Source: Megamerina dolium
Lineage: Eukaryota > Arthropoda > Insecta > Diptera > Megamerinidae
NCBI GenBank assembly: GCA_963854835.1
Contig: OY978525.1
Span: 7,316,001-7,380,000, forward strand
Direction of reading: 5' to 3'
DNA length: 64,000 nucleotides
Position 1 is the stretch's first letter. Every line of letters begins with the position of its first letter. Shown here in pieces: positions 49,054 to 60,960 of the stretch. The notes under the pieces were generated by a model. It searched no databases, was not told the DNA's origin, and was given only the letters and a program-made list of their open reading frames with translations. Position numbers and translations under genes: made by a program.

Positions 49054-50050
49054 TTAAAGTACCATTTCCACCTTGCGGATGAATTTGAGTATGTCCACAA
49101 AAGGAGCCTTTTTTATTTCCTCGGGATCTGGTCGATAACGGTGCAAAATTTGCATTCTTGTTTTTGCAAATGCAATACAGTCACACAGTATGTGTTCTGT
49201 AGTTTCATCCTCTTCAAGACAGAACCGACATTCCATATCGTCAAGAATATTGATTTTAGTGAGGTGAAATTTCAGGTAGTAATGTGCTGAAAGGAAACCT
49301 ACTGTTTTTCTGATATTTGTCTTGCACATATTGCGAAAATCCCTATTGTAGGTGTATGGCGTAACCAACCTTTTGGCTTGGCGAAGTTTTTGTATCCCTT
49401 CCCAGTGGGATACTCTGCAACTATGCTCCCATTTATTCACCTTCGTTTTAGCCTCCACCTAGTTGATACCACAGTATAGCTCTGGGCCTGTAAGGTTTGC
49501 TGCGGCCTGAAAGGCGCTAAGCCAGTCGCCCATTGATTCTGAAATTTTGGTGTTGGGTCCATAGACCCCTGCACCAACTCCGCTATCTGTATTTGAGCCA
49601 TCAGTAAACCATTCTAGGCTTCTAGGATCGACCTAAGGTCCTCCAATGTCCCATTCCTCACAATCTGAGATAATTATCTCAAAATTACGATCAAAGCGTC
49701 GTCTAGCGATCATATAATCTGCTACTGAGCAGTTTTGTTAACAAGATTTGCATCTTCAACGCACTTCTAGCAGCACATTTCCTTACGAAGATATGTAGAG
49801 AGAATAATCCTATTATCGCTTCAATAGCAGATGTCGGACAGTTTCGCATGACCCACGTAATTCCCAAGCAAGCTTGCCTTTGAAGACTCCTAAGTAAATT
49901 CTTAGCGATTTCTTGCGTGGTTTTTGGCCACCATACAAGGGCTGCATAAGTAATGATATACAATGATATACGGACAATTCTGGATATTTTATTGAATGTT
50001 TCATCATTGTTCTTTTTTGTGGTTTGGGACGAAATGCAACCTGACACCGT
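49054..50050 (-). pseudogene. Non-LTR retrotransposon: RT thumb, partial RNase H, CCHC domain
   Basis: Read right to left. YAALVWWPKTTQEIAKNLLR and LQRQACLGIT, MRNCPTSAIEAIIGLFSLHI (about 49960-49760) are the reverse transcriptase thumb of RNase H-bearing non-LTR elements. SLEWFTDGSNTDSGVGAG (near 49580) opens an RNase H domain, which is cut after about 50 residues. Then NIRKTVGFLSAHYYLKFHL and CRFCLEEDETTEHILCDC (near 49200) form the C-terminal C-x2-C-x8-H-x4-C domain, with a stop at 49054. The RNase H middle is deleted and stops interrupt the frame. It is the longest retroelement relic here and lies next to family B array B8. Confidence 0.8.
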
Positions 50051-51950
50051 CAAACAAATCCCAGATACGATCTCAAAAACGTTAAATATATACAGAAATA
50101 TTAAAAATTGATACAATGCGCAGTTTTTATTTTGTCAATATATTTTTGAATATATTTTTGATAGTTTTTCAAAATTAGTGTTGAAAATGAATTTAAGTTG
50201 TGATAGGATACTAAGTGCTAAATTTACTAAAAAGTACACATTATATATAGAAATCATGTTTTTTTGAGCAATAAGATCTGATATATGCTCAAAAATAAAT
50301 TTATTGAAATTTTTATTAACCCTAAATTTCAGAAAAATATGAAGATATATTGTAAAATATACTTGAATGGAATATATGATTAAAAATTATACTTACATTG
50401 TATTAATAAAATGAACAATAATATCCAGAGGCGTCGATCAAATGTTGGTCTCATGACTTCATAACTTCTTCCAAATACGTTATTGCTGATTAAGCTTTTT
50501 AATCCTTAACGTTTTGGGTAGTGGTGGTGGTATTGTTATTGATTAATATCGTAATTAATAAATCATTATTCTGGCAATAATAATATTTGGCACGTAATAT
50601 AGTATAGTAATAATTGCTATAATATCATATATATTGATAGCAATAATAATACTATGTAGTAGTAGTAGCAATACAGTAGTAGTAGTAGTAGTAGTGGTAG
50701 TAGTAGTAATAGTACTAGTAGTAGTGCACGCAATTTGTAGCGTTTAGTAGAGTTATAGTTCGAAAATACACTTGTTTAATTATAGAGCATCTGTAAAGAG
50801 AGAAACAAATAACAAATTGTATTAGTAAATAATATATATTTAAATATTTAACAATACAAAGATATACAATTAGAATAAAAATGTGGAACACAATCATTAA
50901 GAGATATTAAATTACTTTAAAATAAAAATCAAATTGTATTCTATCGATTTTAGTTTTATTTTTAAAGTATGCAGTTTCAATCAGCAAAAAAAAAAAAATG
51001 AAAGCAAAACTAGCTAATCCTAAAGCAGAAAATCCACACAAAAGATTAATTGAAAAACATGTACTCACTCGCAAATACAAAAAGATTACTACCATATGGA
51101 TGACATCCAACTACCATACATAGCGCTTCTTAGGAAATTAGCTTTTTTAATCCAATTAGTATTATATATATATAGTAAAGTTTACTTGTAAATCCGTCAA
51201 AAACCAAAAATACGAGTGAATATATTCACATGTACGTATTTGATGTTGTCCAAGCAGCAAAAGTATTATCCGGCTCTACTCTATTGTATATATAATACTG
51301 TTCCACTAATGAACGTTTCATACTTATTATTTACAATCCAAACAAGAAAAGAGAAAGAGAGATGAAGCGAGAAGTGAGATGGCACATATAAACATAAGGC
51401 AGCATTGCCACCCTTTCACTTTGGTTCATTTATATGTTTGTCTATATGTCTGTGTATGTGTATTACACATACATATGTATGTGTATGTGTAATTCATTTG
51501 ACTAATTTCGACAAATATTTACATTCAAAATTAATTAATTTTAAACAGTTACAATACTACAAATATTTACATGCATTCATACACTATTTATATAAATTAT
51601 CTGATGAACACTTCAGGTTGATGGTTCAACACATTTCATTATTATTAAGTTTTCGTTGTATATTAAAAAAAAAGAAAAATTATTCATACATATCAGAAAA
51701 AAAGGTATATGTTTTCTGTTGCAAGTATAAAAGAATATTAAAAAATTAATTTTTAAATTTCAATACGAAATGACTTTTATATTCTAATTCTGTAGAATTC
51801 ATTTGGATATTAAAAAGCAACTTAAACAAAATAAAAGAACACAAACAGTAGATTCATGTTCGTATTCAAGCTAGTGGAGAGTGATGAACGAAATTGATAA
51901 AAATATGTTTTTTTTAATTGAAAAGTCGAACTTTGCTAACAACAAACCTG
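50051..51950. other. A+T-rich stretch with a GTA repeat block
   Basis: No gene seen. The region 50655-50727 is an imperfect GTA microsatellite; TATGTATG/TGTGTATG steps lie at 51440-51490. Confidence 0.5.
50655..50727. repeat. Imperfect (AGT)n microsatellite
   Basis: About seventy bases of AGT copies with scattered interruptions, among the longest trinucleotide tracts in the window. Confidence 0.9.
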
Positions 51951-51954
51951 GACT

Positions 51955-53560
51955 ATGACAAATAGACTAACAAATTTCATGAAAATATACTTTTGTGCTG
52001 AAACTAAATAGATGTGGTTTTCATCTGATTAGACACATTCTTCAACATACTCACTCTTTCATAAAAATATTCATATGGAAAGTCTATAAAAATACTTTCC
52101 AAAATCTACTTTTTATGAGAATTATGTGTGATTTTTATCTAATTCCAACCATTTTCAAATTCGTCTATTAGTTAGTACAAACAATCATATCTAAAGAGTT
52201 TCAGCTTGATAACTTTAGCTTTACGTGCATAAAATGCTAAAATATACAATTCAAAACATACATTTGTATGGGAGATAGGAGTATTGTTAATCGAATTCTG
52301 TCCCCTCTCAATCTCGAATATTTATAAATAAATATAATCATATGTACCAAGTTTCAGCTTTATAACTTTAGATTTTCGTACGAAAATTGTTAAAATTTAC
52401 ATTTGAAGGCATACTTTTGTATGGGATATTGGAGTGATTTTAACTCAATTATGTTCATTATAAAAATCGCCAATTAATTAGTAAAAATAATCATTTATAT
52501 CAAGTTTCAGCTTAATATCTTTACATTTTCGCACGAAATATGTGAAAACTTACCTATGGATGTATATTTTTGTATGGTAGGTAGACGTAGTCTTCATTCA
52601 ATTTCGTCCATTTTTTATCTCGTTAATTATTTAATAAATAAAATCATGTGTTGTGAGTTTCACCGTAATATTTTTATACTTTTGTAAGCAAAGTATGAAA
52701 ATAAACATTTTCAGTCATACTTTTGTATGGTAGGCAAACGTAGTTTTAATCCAATTTCATCTGTTCTTCAATTTGTTCATTAATTAGTAAAAAATAATAA
52801 TTTCTAGCAAGTTTCAATTTGATAACTTTAGATTTTCGTGCGAAATGTGTAAAAACTTACATACGAAAGTATATTTTTGTATGGGAGATAGGAATATTTC
52901 TTATCCGTTTGCACTTATTTTCAAGATCAACCATATGTTAGTTAATAATTTTTTATATACTGAGTTTCAACCCGATAACTTTATATTTTCACCTAAAAAG
53001 CATGAAAATGCACATTTGAAAACATACTTTTGTATGGAAGATAGGCTTTGATGTTATTCGATTGTTTCTGTTTTCAAGTGTATAGCTAATCAATAGTAAA
53101 TGATGTTCTATGTGCTGAATTTCTGCTCGATAACTTTATATTTTTGTGAGCAAATTATGAAAACACGCTTACGAAAACATACTTTTGTATGGGAGCTAGA
53201 CGTAGTTTTCAAATGATTACCTCCATTTTTAAGTTTCTTTATTTACTAGTATATTTAGTCATATGTGCCAAGTTCGAGCTCAATAACTTTATATTTTCAT
53301 GCTCAAAGTGTGATAATATACATTTGAAGACATATATTTAAATGGGAGATATATGTGATTTTTATCCGATAACGTTCATTTTCGAATTGGTGCATTGATT
53401 TGTAAATATAATCATGTGTGCAAGTTTTGAGTGTGATATTTTTATATTTTTATGTGAAAAATATGAAAACATACATTTGAAATCATACTTTTATATGGGA
53501 GGGTGACGTGGTTTTCATCCGATTACCCTTAGATTCGAGTCTCATATATAACAATTTCAA
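51955..53560 (+). repeat. Family A array A8, eleven units
   Basis: The longest family A array. Cores at 51992, 52112, 52263, 52416, 52569, 52722, 52876, 53029, 53184, 53337 and 53490. Nine of ten spacings are 151-155 and five are exactly 153. The first two units are degraded. The sequence leaves the unit after 53540 without the shared terminal block. Confidence 0.93.
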
Positions 53561-54568
53561 ATAAATTTTTCCTCAGATCTTCTATATCTATTATGGAGTA
53601 CAATTTTCCATGAGTAAATTCCAGAATGTAACAATCAAAGGTTCATTCTTTTAAATGCAACAAAAGCGGCAGGCAATAAACAAAGTATTGACATAAAAAT
53701 GACATCGAAATTAGTTAAATACTATATGAATCGTACATATGTAATGCAACAAGGAAAACAATGACAACGACAACAACAACGACTACGACTACGAATTGGG
53801 AATGGTATGAGAGAATTGTGACAGACATTAGATAAATATAGCTTCACAAAATTTACATTTACTCTATGCATCACGCGATCAATTTGTCAAATAAAACTCA
53901 ATCATATACGAGCATGTACATATGTAACCTTCTAAACGGTGATATGTTGCTATTCAGAGGTATAGCTTTTTACATATTTACAAGTATTACCAAAATGATA
54001 CAGATACCTACTATATGGTAGATGATTGGTATACCTTACATGTACTCATGTATGTGTGTGTAATGTTGGAAGACTGGTAATAATAAAACCAACATACCTA
54101 TTTATATTGTTATAGCAATGATGTGAGACATCAACATCATCCACAATAGCAGGTATCAATGATGTGAACAACCAACTCAGCTACTGGAAACATGTAAACA
54201 ATGTCAATACAATGAATGAATGAAATGAATGACATCGGAATCATTGAGAATCGAACTGCGATGGTCACTAACATAAAGGCATAGTAACCAAAAGAACAGG
54301 CTGATAGCAACAATGTTATGCCTCGAATGTGCTCGTATAGAAAGTGTGAGACAGAGATTATTACTTGTACAAAAGCTATCATACAGATGTCATTGTTAAA
54401 CCTACATACCGATGGATAAGGTCTATATGTAAGTAAGGTAAGATATATATATCAATACATATTTATATGACATATATGACAAGCAAGTATGTATCTCACC
54501 ACACAAATACATGTGTATAAACATAACAATAACAACGATAATAACATCATCGTTATCATCGGTAACAG

Positions 54569-54604
<36 letters not shown>

Positions 54605-54945
54605 TATCATCATCAGAAGTTACAGAGTTATAGTCATGCCATACCCAAGATTTCGGTCTCCCATGAAATTTTTAGTGATTTTTAAAAACATTTGTTTACT
54701 TTTCAGTGATTTTTTAATCGAAATAATCAAAAACATTAATTTTACTATGTATTATGCATGGTATATTCATTTCGATCAGAGATTTGGAACTACTTCAAGG
54801 AATCTTCGGTGATATAGGAAAATATATATATTTCTGATCTGCGTCGCATCAATAGTTGAGCAAATATGGAGCTATTTTGACGAAATTTGGCACAAGCAAC
54901 CTCTGATTCAATGATATGAAGGAGTCTGAAGATGGATATGATCGG
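53561..54945. other. Non-coding stretch
   Basis: No gene supported. An ATC microsatellite is at 54570-54615. The 54489-54812 frame is that microsatellite plus A+T-rich flank. Confidence 0.5.
54570..54615. repeat. (ATC)n microsatellite
   Basis: About fifteen ATC copies with one TAT interruption. Confidence 0.92.
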
Positions 54946-54949
54946 ACAA

Positions 54950-55660
54950 CTGCCACGCCCACACGGAACATTCAAATTGACTAACCTCAGAATTTATAAA
55001 ATTTTTAACTTGATATAAATCACTTAATATACCATATAGAACAACAATATTAAGCATGTAAAGTTATGTTTTAGTGCTACATAATCTCTCCTAAAATGGG
55101 CATTTCACGCCTACTTTATATAGCAGCTCCCATACAAAATGCCTAAATTTCTTTGAAATTTAATCCGCTGTAACTTCGGCAGTCTTCCTCCCGCATTAAC
55201 CATATTTTACATTTAGATTAATATTACAATCAAAAATAATTTAGCATAAAATCAGCAAGCCACTCCCACTTCTTCATGTGGCTCCCATACAATGTCGCAA
55301 AAATTATAAACAAATTTTAATCGCCATAACTTATACATTGTTTAGCGTAGGACAACAATTTTTACGTTATAGATTAGTATTGTAAGGATTATGAGATTTA
55401 CAAAAAATTTACGATCCACTCCTATTATTTATAGTACCTGCCATATAAAATGACTAAATTTTTAAAAAATTTAAACCGCTTTAACTTCGGCTATTTATTG
55501 TCTAGAGCTGCCATAATTGACACTTATATTAATAATGTAGTCGAAAATAAGTTGGCATAAAATCAGCAAGCCACGCCCACTACTTTATGTGACTCCCATA
55601 GAAAGTCGCGGAATATTCTTAAACTTTAAGACTCCCATAACTACACAAAATGTTTGGCCA
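54950..55660 (-). repeat. Family C tandem array, 155-bp period
   Basis: CCACGCCCAC-type blocks occur near 54952, 55106, 55260, 55414 and 55571. The CTCCCATACAAAATG-type block lies 15-25 bases after four of them, at 55129, 55284, 55440 and 55595 (spacings 155, 156, 155). Units also share AATCCGCTGTAACTTCGGC and GGCATAAAATCAGCAAG. On the minus strand this reads TTTTGTATGGGAG, a short spacer, then AGTAGGCGTG, which is the family A core with about 12-15 extra bases. Confidence 0.85.
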
Positions 55661-56700
55661 CACCTATTTTTTAATATGGCTTAATTTTATATATAATCTA
55701 CATGTGCTAGATAAAATTCTGTTGGCCTAGGCCGATTGTAAGGTCATTTTTTTCCAACCTCGGAGGCGCAAATAGCATTAAAATAACCTGGATATGCAAA
55801 AGCTTCCAATATTTTGCATCCCTATTATATGCCTAATAGCACAGGTGTAAAGAATCATTTCGTTCACTGAATTTGTGGGTGGCATGAAATATTGATATTG
55901 TTATTGTTCTTATTGTTGTTATTATTGTTAGTAATAATGCATGTATCGTACGAGTACATATGGTAGATATGTGTTATATAGATCATCATTCTCATCTCGG
56001 CATCATTATCATCATGTGTATTGTAAACTTATAAACAATATGTGTATACGATGAGTATAAGTCAATCTATAGTAATAACAATAGCAACAACAACAACAAC
56101 AATAATGACGTATATAATGGGCTTATAGTATGTAAGTGTATATGATATGCTCATACGTACGATATACAATATACATAAGTGCATAAGCCATTAAGTACAG
56201 GTGTTACTTACTCTATAAGTGCGTACATACATTTGGGTGTGTGTGTGTGTGTGTATTTATATATTTACAAATATATTTGCAAGTATATTATATGCACATG
56301 TATTTGACGGTAAGTGCTTACAAAATATGCTGCTTTAACATTAAGAATATAGGTGTATGTATTTGTAGTACCTACACGTATAGGTGCCATCACATCATTT
56401 ATGTCGGTATTGACAATATGTTCACACGCTTTTAGATTTTCATAAAATACAATTTTCTTTTTTTTTTTTTTTGCTTTGCGAAATTTATGGCAAAAAAGGT
56501 TTTTTTTTTGTTTCGCGATGTTTTCATCTCAGCAAGCAATATTAAATTGCTATGACAGTTTTATATGAAAGTAGGTGCTATACGTATATGAAATTTATTT
56601 GAAAATATTATATTAAATTTAAATATTGATTTTATTTAAATTTCTTACATTATGTCAAATTGTATTATTGTAAAATGTGGAATATAAATGCATTTTTCCT
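55661..56700. other. Non-coding stretch
   Basis: No gene seen. TG repeat at 56236-56254 and poly-T at 56458-56472. Confidence 0.5.
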
Positions 56701-56704
56701 GTAT

Positions 56705-57960
56705 GAGTGATAAAATTCGAAGTGGAACTTAAGTGGAAGATAAACCAAATTGATTAAAAAACATCCATTTGAAAATTCAACTATTCAATTTTCACACTAA
56801 AATTATATTTTCCTACAGTTGCAAGTTATTTGTACAGTTTTCTTCTAATGTTGTGGTAAAATCATTTTTGTTGTTTTTTTTTTAGGATGAGGAAAAAATT
56901 TCTTCAAAAAAAAGCGTAGCTATTAAAATGTTTTTAGATTTATTAAATTACGCAAAATTATAGATCATTGATGAGAAAAGTAAAATATAGATACTTCTTT
57001 ACTAAGGAAGTGGCAAATTACCATGCGGAACTTATGTGGAAGATACCTTAAATGTTCAAAAATTATTAAAATTTCTTAATTTTCAATATAATTTATTTTT
57101 CACAATAAAAACTTTTTATTTTCGTCGTTTATTTATTACAATGTCATAAATAGATGCATTCTGACAATAAAAGTGCAAAATCTCAGTGTGGAATATATGT
57201 GGAAGATATCGGAAATTCTCAAAAATTACTAAGAATATTAAAATTTTAATATTATATCTTTTTCGCAATGAAAATGTTTTTTATTAAAACGTAAAAAATA
57301 AATGCCTTTTGACTAAAAGAGTGGAAAATCTCAGTGTGGTAGGTATGTGGAAAATACCTAAAATTCTCAGAAGTAATTAAACCTTAAAAAATTTGTATAT
57401 AATTTATTAAATAAACAATAAAATGATTATATATTCGTTGTGAATTATAAAACTAGATTTATAAAACATAAATGCAAATAATTCCTTCAAAGGTTAAGTA
57501 TTAAATTTATACAATTCGTATAATTAATAAACTATGTAAAATCATAGAAAATGAATATGAACACATAGTAATACAGTACAGTAATACAATTTCTACTATA
57601 ACGATGTTAATTTTCAATGTGGAACCTATGTGGAACATATGTGAAAAATATTAAAACGGCTCAAAATCATTAAATCACTTTAAAAAATATGATTATTATT
57701 GATTTTTCTTCCTAAAATTGTAATTGTACAATTAAAAACCATCATTATTCCATATAATTTATAGCAATGCGTTTTCTAATTCAAGATTCAAATGAAAATA
57801 AACATTATCATTTTAAATGACACCTTAAACATTAAATTAAATTTTATAAAATATAAATTATTTTAAATAGAATTGAAATATCATTAAGACAGTACTAATT
57901 TTCAATGTGTACCTTGTGTGGAACGTAAGTTAAAATTTTCGAAATCTCTGCATCGTTTAG
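56705..57960 (+). repeat. Family D tandem array
   Basis: CAGTGTGGAACTTATGTGG-like blocks, usually followed by AAGATACCTTAAATTCTC-like sequence, occur at about 56722, 57025, 57188, 57336, 57619 and 57906. The steps of 303, 163, 148, 283 and 287 fit one or two periods of about 142-163 bases, so some units have lost the block. It does not contain the TTTGTATGGGAG core. Confidence 0.7.
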
Positions 57961-59930
57961 AAATTAATTTTTTTAAACTTCAAAAAATATTATATACAAT
58001 TGCTAGAATAAAATTTATATTTTTTTTGAATATTAATGCTGAGGTATAAAATTCAATCAAGATGATCGATTGCAATATTCTTGCTAAAGAAATATATTTT
58101 AAATTTATAAAAATCAATTGGTAGAATTATTTAAAAAAGATTATAGGTAATTTCAAGAACATAATTCATATTTACATTCAATCATGATGACGAACAAGAT
58201 GATCAAGATATTCAAGATGATCAAGAATGTATTAATTGCATTCTTATCAGATTTAATAATATAATAAATTATTTGATTAATATTTATTTATGATATCTTA
58301 TATTTTTACGCTCAATGTATACAAAAAGAATTACACCGATACCTCGCTATATGGCAGCTCTTCATATTTCATTTGGCTATGGCGAACATTTTTAATTATT
58401 ACACTTTTGCAATTTACAATGTTTCATTATACGGCCCAATTGCTGTACTGTTAAAAAATTGATACGTTCTATGACTTTTCGTTTTACGCCCAACTTTTTT
58501 GGAACTTATGGGCATATATGATCTCTTTCAATTTGATTACCGAATACTGAATCATATTATGACCTCACAGACTTCTAATTTATCTCTTCAAAAAATGAGA
58601 AAAATAATTTTCACCGATTTGTAAGATTGTTCATACCAAGCATTCAAGCAGAAACTTTTATCTATGTAAATTGTTGTCCAATATATTCTGAAAGTTGAGC
58701 ATTTCTTTTAACAAAATGTTATAAATCGCTCAATTTTTAAGGCCTAAGAAGTATTTGTTTGAATTAAATTTACTTAAATTAAACTTAATTGATATAAAAG
58801 AATTTTTTTATGGGAAATTTGTACTAAACTGGGTTAACAAATTCAACAACAAATTCCTAATATAAGTCGAATGATAATTTGGAATAAATATTAGAATATG
58901 ATAATCAATGCAATTTTTATATACCAATGTATTCTGACAATTTTATTTTCTCTATATAAAATATAATCTTATTATGTACAAGGTAAAATACAAATTAAAT
59001 TTGAATTGTTCAACTAGTCGCTAACATTCATTTTTATGTATGTATTTTTCATGACAAACATCATATTGAAACTGACGCGCCAGTTCTTCTACTACGATAT
59101 TATATATAAAATACTTAGTCTCATTTGGAATGATTCCATTAGGGTTACCTTGAAGACAAACATACATTCAAGTATGTATTGTACATATTTTTCTTAATGT
59201 GTGTTTTTATGTATGTATAATATATATGTGTAAGTATGCTATATGCTATAAGTCACTCAAAAAATAGGTTCTTCAGTTAAATCTACGCATATGATATAAA
59301 GAAAAGAAAATTGACTTAACCTAGATTGTAAATGAAATAAAATAAAATACGTAAAGAAGAAAACAAAAATGAAGAAGAAGACGGAAAAAGTTGAAAATCA
59401 AAAAAATTAAATTGAATTAAATTCAATTCAATTTTCCAAGAATATTTCTAAATTACGTTCATACTGAAAAAAAAAAAAAAATAGGAATGTGCGTATTAAA
59501 TTCAAGAGAATATCATCTCTCTGGTATTTATATGAAATCATATGTAGTTATAGAAGCGTAAACAATTATCAATCAAAAATTTTATATTTAATACACAACT
59601 CTTATACGTTCATATTTTAATTAAAATCACGTACTCGTACATATGGAGAATCAACATTCCAAATTTTACATATTTCATAGCTGATGAATATATTTCATCT
59701 ATCGTATATATAATATTTCATTTATATCAATATTTTACAAATTCCACATGAATTCAAATGTCATGCAATTAGTTCAATAGAATGTCATAGATGTATTATA
59801 TTGTATGTGTGTGTGTGTGTGTGTATTAAGGAGAGTCAAATTTTTCAATGGCTTGGTTCAGATGATTTTAAACAATTTTCTCCTTCTTAGTTTAAACAGA
59901 CACTATATTGGCATGGCATAGGTTTGGAAG
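57961..59930. other. A+T-rich stretch
   Basis: No gene. Contains the possible pogo-like end at 58333-58520 and a TG run at 59806-59824. Confidence 0.5.
58333..58520 (+). mobile_element. Possible pogo/Tigger-like terminal fragment
   Basis: ACACCGATACCTCGCTATAT, then ATTATACGGCCCAATTGC, CGTTTTACGCCCAAC and TTTTTTGGAACTTATGGGC resemble the ends of pogo/Tigger DNA transposons, which typically begin near TACCTCG and repeat TTTACG-type words. No transposase and no matching opposite end were found, so this is a weak call from memory of the family's look. Confidence 0.25.
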
Positions 59931-60960
59931 AATTGTTGGGAAGGAAATATTAATGGGATGAGTCATATATTTCATCACTTTAGAGGCGACGTCTGGGCAG
60001 GTATTTTCGATTGTCAGGTATTTTTTCGGTCGTATTTGTATGGGAGTCTCCTTAAGGGACAAAGATATGCGGAGCTTACAGGAAATATTGAGTTGAAAAA
60101 ATGAATGAAGCTCTGTCATACATTTTACTGCTCTAGAAGCGACTCCTAAGATTGCTTGTCGATTTTCAGATGATTTTCTGTCATTTTGTATGGAAAACCC
60201 CTTCAGTGCTTAGGGCTTAAGGGCTTAGGGTTAAGAATGTTGACAACAGATGTGGAGAAGCAAAAATTTAATTGGATATATATTTCAATGTTTTAGAAGC
60301 GATTCATCTGAAGTTATTAATAATTTTTGTAGATTTTTTAAGCTCTTTTGTTTGGGAGTCCCCATAATGGCTGAAGACACGAGGTGAATATGTTTGGAAA
60401 AAAGATTGACCATAAAAAATTAATAGGGGTTATTCATACATTTCACTGCTCCAAAAGTGACTGCTTGAATTATTCGTCAATTTGCATCTGATTTCTATGT
60501 TCTTTTGTGTGGGAACTAATTAGGAAAAACTAATGAAGGTCGATCATACATTTCACTACTCTAGAGGCGATTTCTGGGCAACTATGGTCAATTTTCAACA
60601 GTTTTTACAATCTTTTGTATGGGAGTCCCCATAATTGGTGAAGATAGGAAATAAGTATATTTGGAGAAAATATTGATTAGGAAAAATTAATGAGAAATAG
60701 ACATACATTTTACGTCATAGAGACGATAGCTGAGCAGCTATTGCCGATTTCCAAATGTTTTTATGCTCTTTTGTATGGGAGTCCCCTTAAGGGGTGGAGA
60801 TAGAAGATGGTAAATATATTTAGAGTAAATGTTGAGGAAGAAAACTTAATGAGTATTTCATTTTTTTCCATATTTCTTGCCTCTAGAGCAGTGATATATA
60901 TGGCGAATGCCTATTTCAACATTTTCTCTAAATATACTACACAATCACTACCTCGGAAAA
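59930..60960 (+). repeat. Family B array B9, six units and an inverted tail
   Basis: CATACATTTCACTGCTCTAG-type blocks begin at 59964, 60117, 60277, 60435, 60545 and 60712. Each is followed by CTTTTGTATGGGAGTCCCC and a GGGTGGAGATAGG-like block. After 60850 the sequence turns over: CAACATTTTCTCTAAATATA (60918-60937) is the complement of TATATTTAGAGTAAATGTTG (60814-60833). Confidence 0.88.
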
